NCBI GenBank assembly: GCA_019722365.1
Contig: JADFUC010002248.1
Coordinates: 248,001 to 312,000, forward strand
Source: Lithospermum erythrorhizon
Taxonomy: Eukaryota; Streptophyta; Magnoliopsida; Boraginales; Boraginaceae
Length of the DNA: 64,000 nt
Reading direction: 5' to 3'
Shown: in pieces, positions 61,021-64,000 of the stretch
Layout: each line of letters opens with the position of its first letter
Numbering within the stretch: position 1 is the first letter of the stretch
Translations under genes and position numbers: made by a program
Notes under the pieces: model-generated
What the model was told of the DNA's origin: nothing
The model's input: the letters and a program-made list of their open reading frames with translations, nothing else
The model's database searches: none

Positions 61021-64000
61021 AACTTCGCATATATTTCATTATTCAATTTGAATCTTTTAAGGAATTAGGTGTCAAAAGATTTATTAGTATGTGCAATAAC
61101 ACATTAAAAGATTTATGAAAATTCAAGCAGGTTGCAAAATGCGGATTAATCCTCTCGCCGTCGATTTAAAAATTATTCACGTACATCTGATCTTAGAATT
61201 TAAAGCGTTGGTGTTTGGTGTTAGTTAGCTATTTTTGTTCGCTGGCGGATTTTGGTAAGTTACGGAATATATTTTCGGGGTTTTCTTTGGAGTATTCTCA
61301 GTATGAAAGCTATATGGTAATAAGCTTGGAGTATTAAAAGCGTGAATTGAGACTGCGTATATGGAAAAGTATTGTGGAAGATATTTCCCGCCTGTTTAGT
61401 GTTCTCACTAAGAGTTACTCTGCCAGATCGAATTCTAGCAGCTCAAGTACATAATAATTCTCTACGTTTAAGAGTGAGCTAAAAGATTTGAGATTATATT
61501 TTTGTAGGTTGAATATGTTAGAAAGATTCTACAAACTTAGCCGGATATGCGATTGTTTGTGATCTTCATTATAACAATGGTTGAAGGTTTTTAATTTGTA
61601 AGCAGGCTGAGTTGAGGATAGAAGTCGAGAGCTGGAGCTTGCTTTACTAGTTTGGAGTATTAAGAATAGAGGCTCGAGGAAGATAAATCGCTTTATTTGT
61701 AATATCTGATATCGTAGTAAAATCAGCTCTTTGAATATTTCTTTTTTGCAGGCAGGTCTTCACGTTGGCCGAGGCGGGTTATCATCTTTGTGTCTTTTAA
61801 TTTACCAACATTTGTTATTTATGTTTTATTGTCTTTCAGTTATCTTGTCGATCAAGGTGTTATTGGTGTTAGTCTAACAATAGCGTTCAAGTAATCATTC
61901 ATGCTTGAGTTGAACTTTCGCCAAACATAATTATTAGTTGAAGGTAACCAATCATGTTACAACTCACTGTATCAGAGTTGTAGTTAGAAAAGTTCAACTC
62001 CATGCAAGGCAGGGTATGTAAGAATCAGGCATTACTTGAATAATTGATGAGAGGACCACAAAATCTAGTTCTCTTCTGTTATCAACTATTGATATATTAT
62101 TTGATCTTCTCCAATCCCTTGTGGATATACATCTTGGGGGTAACCTATTTTCTTTGTTACTCACATGTAATCACATGGACCAAAATGGTCCTCAACTTTT
62201 CATCAACTATCTTTATCGCTCCTCTAATTTGGAGCTGTCTTCAATCCAATCAATCATTTACACAATTTTCCATCGTCACATTTTTTTATCAACTAGTAAC
62301 GTGATACTTGAATTGCATGGACATCATTAGGAACAAATAAGAGTCTCTATATAATTTTTTTAAAGCAAACAGATAGAAAAATATAAAATAAATCATAATA
62401 TGGATAAAAGCTTAGCTAATTAATACGTTGATAAACTTAACTTTCTTAAAATTCTTAAATAGATTATAGTTAACCGATCTTAAAATTTAAATTTAAAAAT
62501 GAAAAGAAATATAAATTTAAATTTCGTTTTTTTTTTCGATTTGTGTGAAAAATTAAACAATCTCTTGATTTTCATTTATTATTACTTCTTGTTCACTTTG
62601 CTTTCTTGAATTCTAGTTTTATTATTTGTAATATTTAAGCATATTTTCATATATCGTTTATGAAAGCTTTCTCCATAAAATAATTTATTTACCGTATAAA
62701 ATTATGAATTCTGCTGTAATCAGTATCTTGATATAAGCTTTAATTAGATAGGTTACACCTAATATTCATATATAAAATATTAATCTCAGCTAAGAGAAAA
62801 TAAACAGCTATAAAAAATAAATTAATAAGGCATTATTGTAATGAATGTTAATAATAGAAGCGTCTTTTTTTGTTTGTTATACTTAAATTGTCTAAACCTT
62901 ATATATTATATTACTAGCCATATTTTATTAATTCTAATTTTAGATTTCAAATAACGTTTTCAGTACTTCTATGTATAGATATTGTATATAGATGAATAAG
63001 GAGTGCTAGTATAGTGAATAGTTTTTTACTTTTGCATATGCACAAATAATATTTTATATAAATTCATTGACTAATTATCGAAAAAAGTAAAAATAATTGT
63101 CACTATATATAAATGCATATAATCAAATATCTAAATTGAATAATCGTCTTCATATAAAAGTTAATTATATATTATTCTATATGATTCAATTTTCATTCAA
63201 TATTAATTAATAATCAATTATAGATGCGTATGTATTTTACTATCATGTTGTAAAAGGAAGACATGAAAAATAACAAATAAATAGAGCATTTTCTTCAATT
63301 TATACTCAATAAATGATAATATTTAAATTGATCACTTACATATTAAAATAATAATAATTCTTTAATTAATTCTAAAAATATATCTTTTGTATTTGTTTCA
63401 ACTATTTGGTATTTTTCATCACAATCAAAAGTATAACCAAGATCAATATTTAAGTCATGATAAATTAAATTTAATTAAATATCCACATCAAATCACAATA
63501 ACTATTTTTCTTTATTCATCTAGAATGACAAATGAAAAATTAAGATAATTTTAAAATCTCGTATTTTTTTTGTGGTTTCAATTTTTGATAGAACACTTCT
63601 GACTAATAACAATTATTTGATCGTTCCGTAAAAGCGGTATTTGAAAAAATTTATTATGTGAAGAGATAAAACAAGAGTTAGCTTACCCAATAATCTCGTA
63701 TGTCTAAGATTATTATATTTGATTGGAAAACTTCCATATGCTCTTTCATCTACTCTTAAAAAATATAAGTTTGGCTTTAATATGATGATTCAAATATAGA
63801 TGCTCTCGATAGCCTAAAGTAATAAGTTGTATACAAATCGTTAACAAATAAAATATTTGTTGATATATATTTATCTAATTGGATGTATTATAAGGTGAAT
63901 TAAAGAATAGACAAGAAAATAATACTTACATCGTGGACAAATAATATGATATTCTTTAAATAACTTTCAAGAGAGGTGAAATAGTGAAAATTTATTTTGG
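61021..64000. other. AT-rich region with no gene seen
   Basis: 61.0-62.0 kb is mixed T/G-rich sequence that may be older transposon debris. 62.3-64.0 kb is extremely AT-rich with only short open frames. Nothing is recognisable. Confidence 0.6.

Noticed and set aside
1..64000. CRISPR arrays, prokaryotic operons, riboswitches or prophage genes
   Set aside because: The window is plant nuclear DNA with spliced genes; the regular repeats seen are tandem arrays without spacer structure.

Overview
This is plant nuclear DNA, almost certainly from a dicot. The genes have small exons with GT-AG introns, the intergenic DNA is very AT-rich, and the gene families are plant-specific: a GH9 endoglucanase, a clade-B-like PP2C, an FPF1-like protein, a mid-SUN protein, and a fragment of an R1/late-blight-type NBS-LRR gene. 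The transposable elements are also plant types: a DUF4283-bearing LINE, Ty1/copia LTR elements, Stowaway-like MITEs and a probable LTR-type insertion. The R1-like NBS-LRR family suggests an asterid, but that is only a weak inference. No bacterial, organellar or viral gene block was seen.

Layout, left to right. 0.3-5.3 kb (-): an oligopeptidase-B-like S9A prolyl oligopeptidase whose last exons lie off the left edge; its first intron carries a tandem array of about 193-bp units. 6.8-9.7 kb (-): a complete four-exon mid-SUN nuclear-envelope/ER protein. About 12.5-19.9 kb (+): a decayed LINE split by a 2.3-kb insertion flanked by a short target duplication. 22.25-24.4 kb (+): a four-exon RRM protein of the SF3B4/RBM7-like type. 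25.0-28.4 kb (-): a complete six-exon secreted GH9 endo-glucanase, tail to tail with the RRM gene. 32.9-34.3 kb (+): a single-exon secreted LRR protein of the DRT100/PGIP type. 34.9-37.0 kb (-): a two-exon acidic one-pass membrane protein that looks ATI3-like, with ATG8-binding-type motifs at both ends. 38.35-41.2 kb (-): a five-exon PP2C phosphatase. 42.7-43.6 kb: a long inverted-repeat element. 44.8-48.6 kb: remnants of a copia element and related LTRs on the minus strand. 48.7-51.3 kb (+): an NBS-LRR pseudogene interrupted by a 676-bp insertion. 52.3-53.8 kb (-): ribosomal protein eL42. 57.4-57.7 kb (-): an FPF1-like gene. 58.3-61.0 kb (-): a second, unrelated decayed copia element. 61-64 kb: AT-rich DNA with no gene seen.

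The genes do not form a pathway; this is an ordinary mosaic of housekeeping genes and transposon debris. The most notable pattern is that three conserved genes (oligopeptidase exon 6, eL42 exons 3-4, FPF1 5' end) carry small frame-breaking indels, while six neighbouring genes are perfectly open. That is either local decay or local assembly error. I found no convincing undescribed biological system. The best candidates for a second look are the MITE-end-derived tandem array inside an intron, the ATI3-like protein with repeated acidic modules and two candidate AIMs, and the nested insertions with recoverable target duplications. All exon boundaries were inferred by eye from reading frame, splice consensus and remembered family sequences; no alignment was run.
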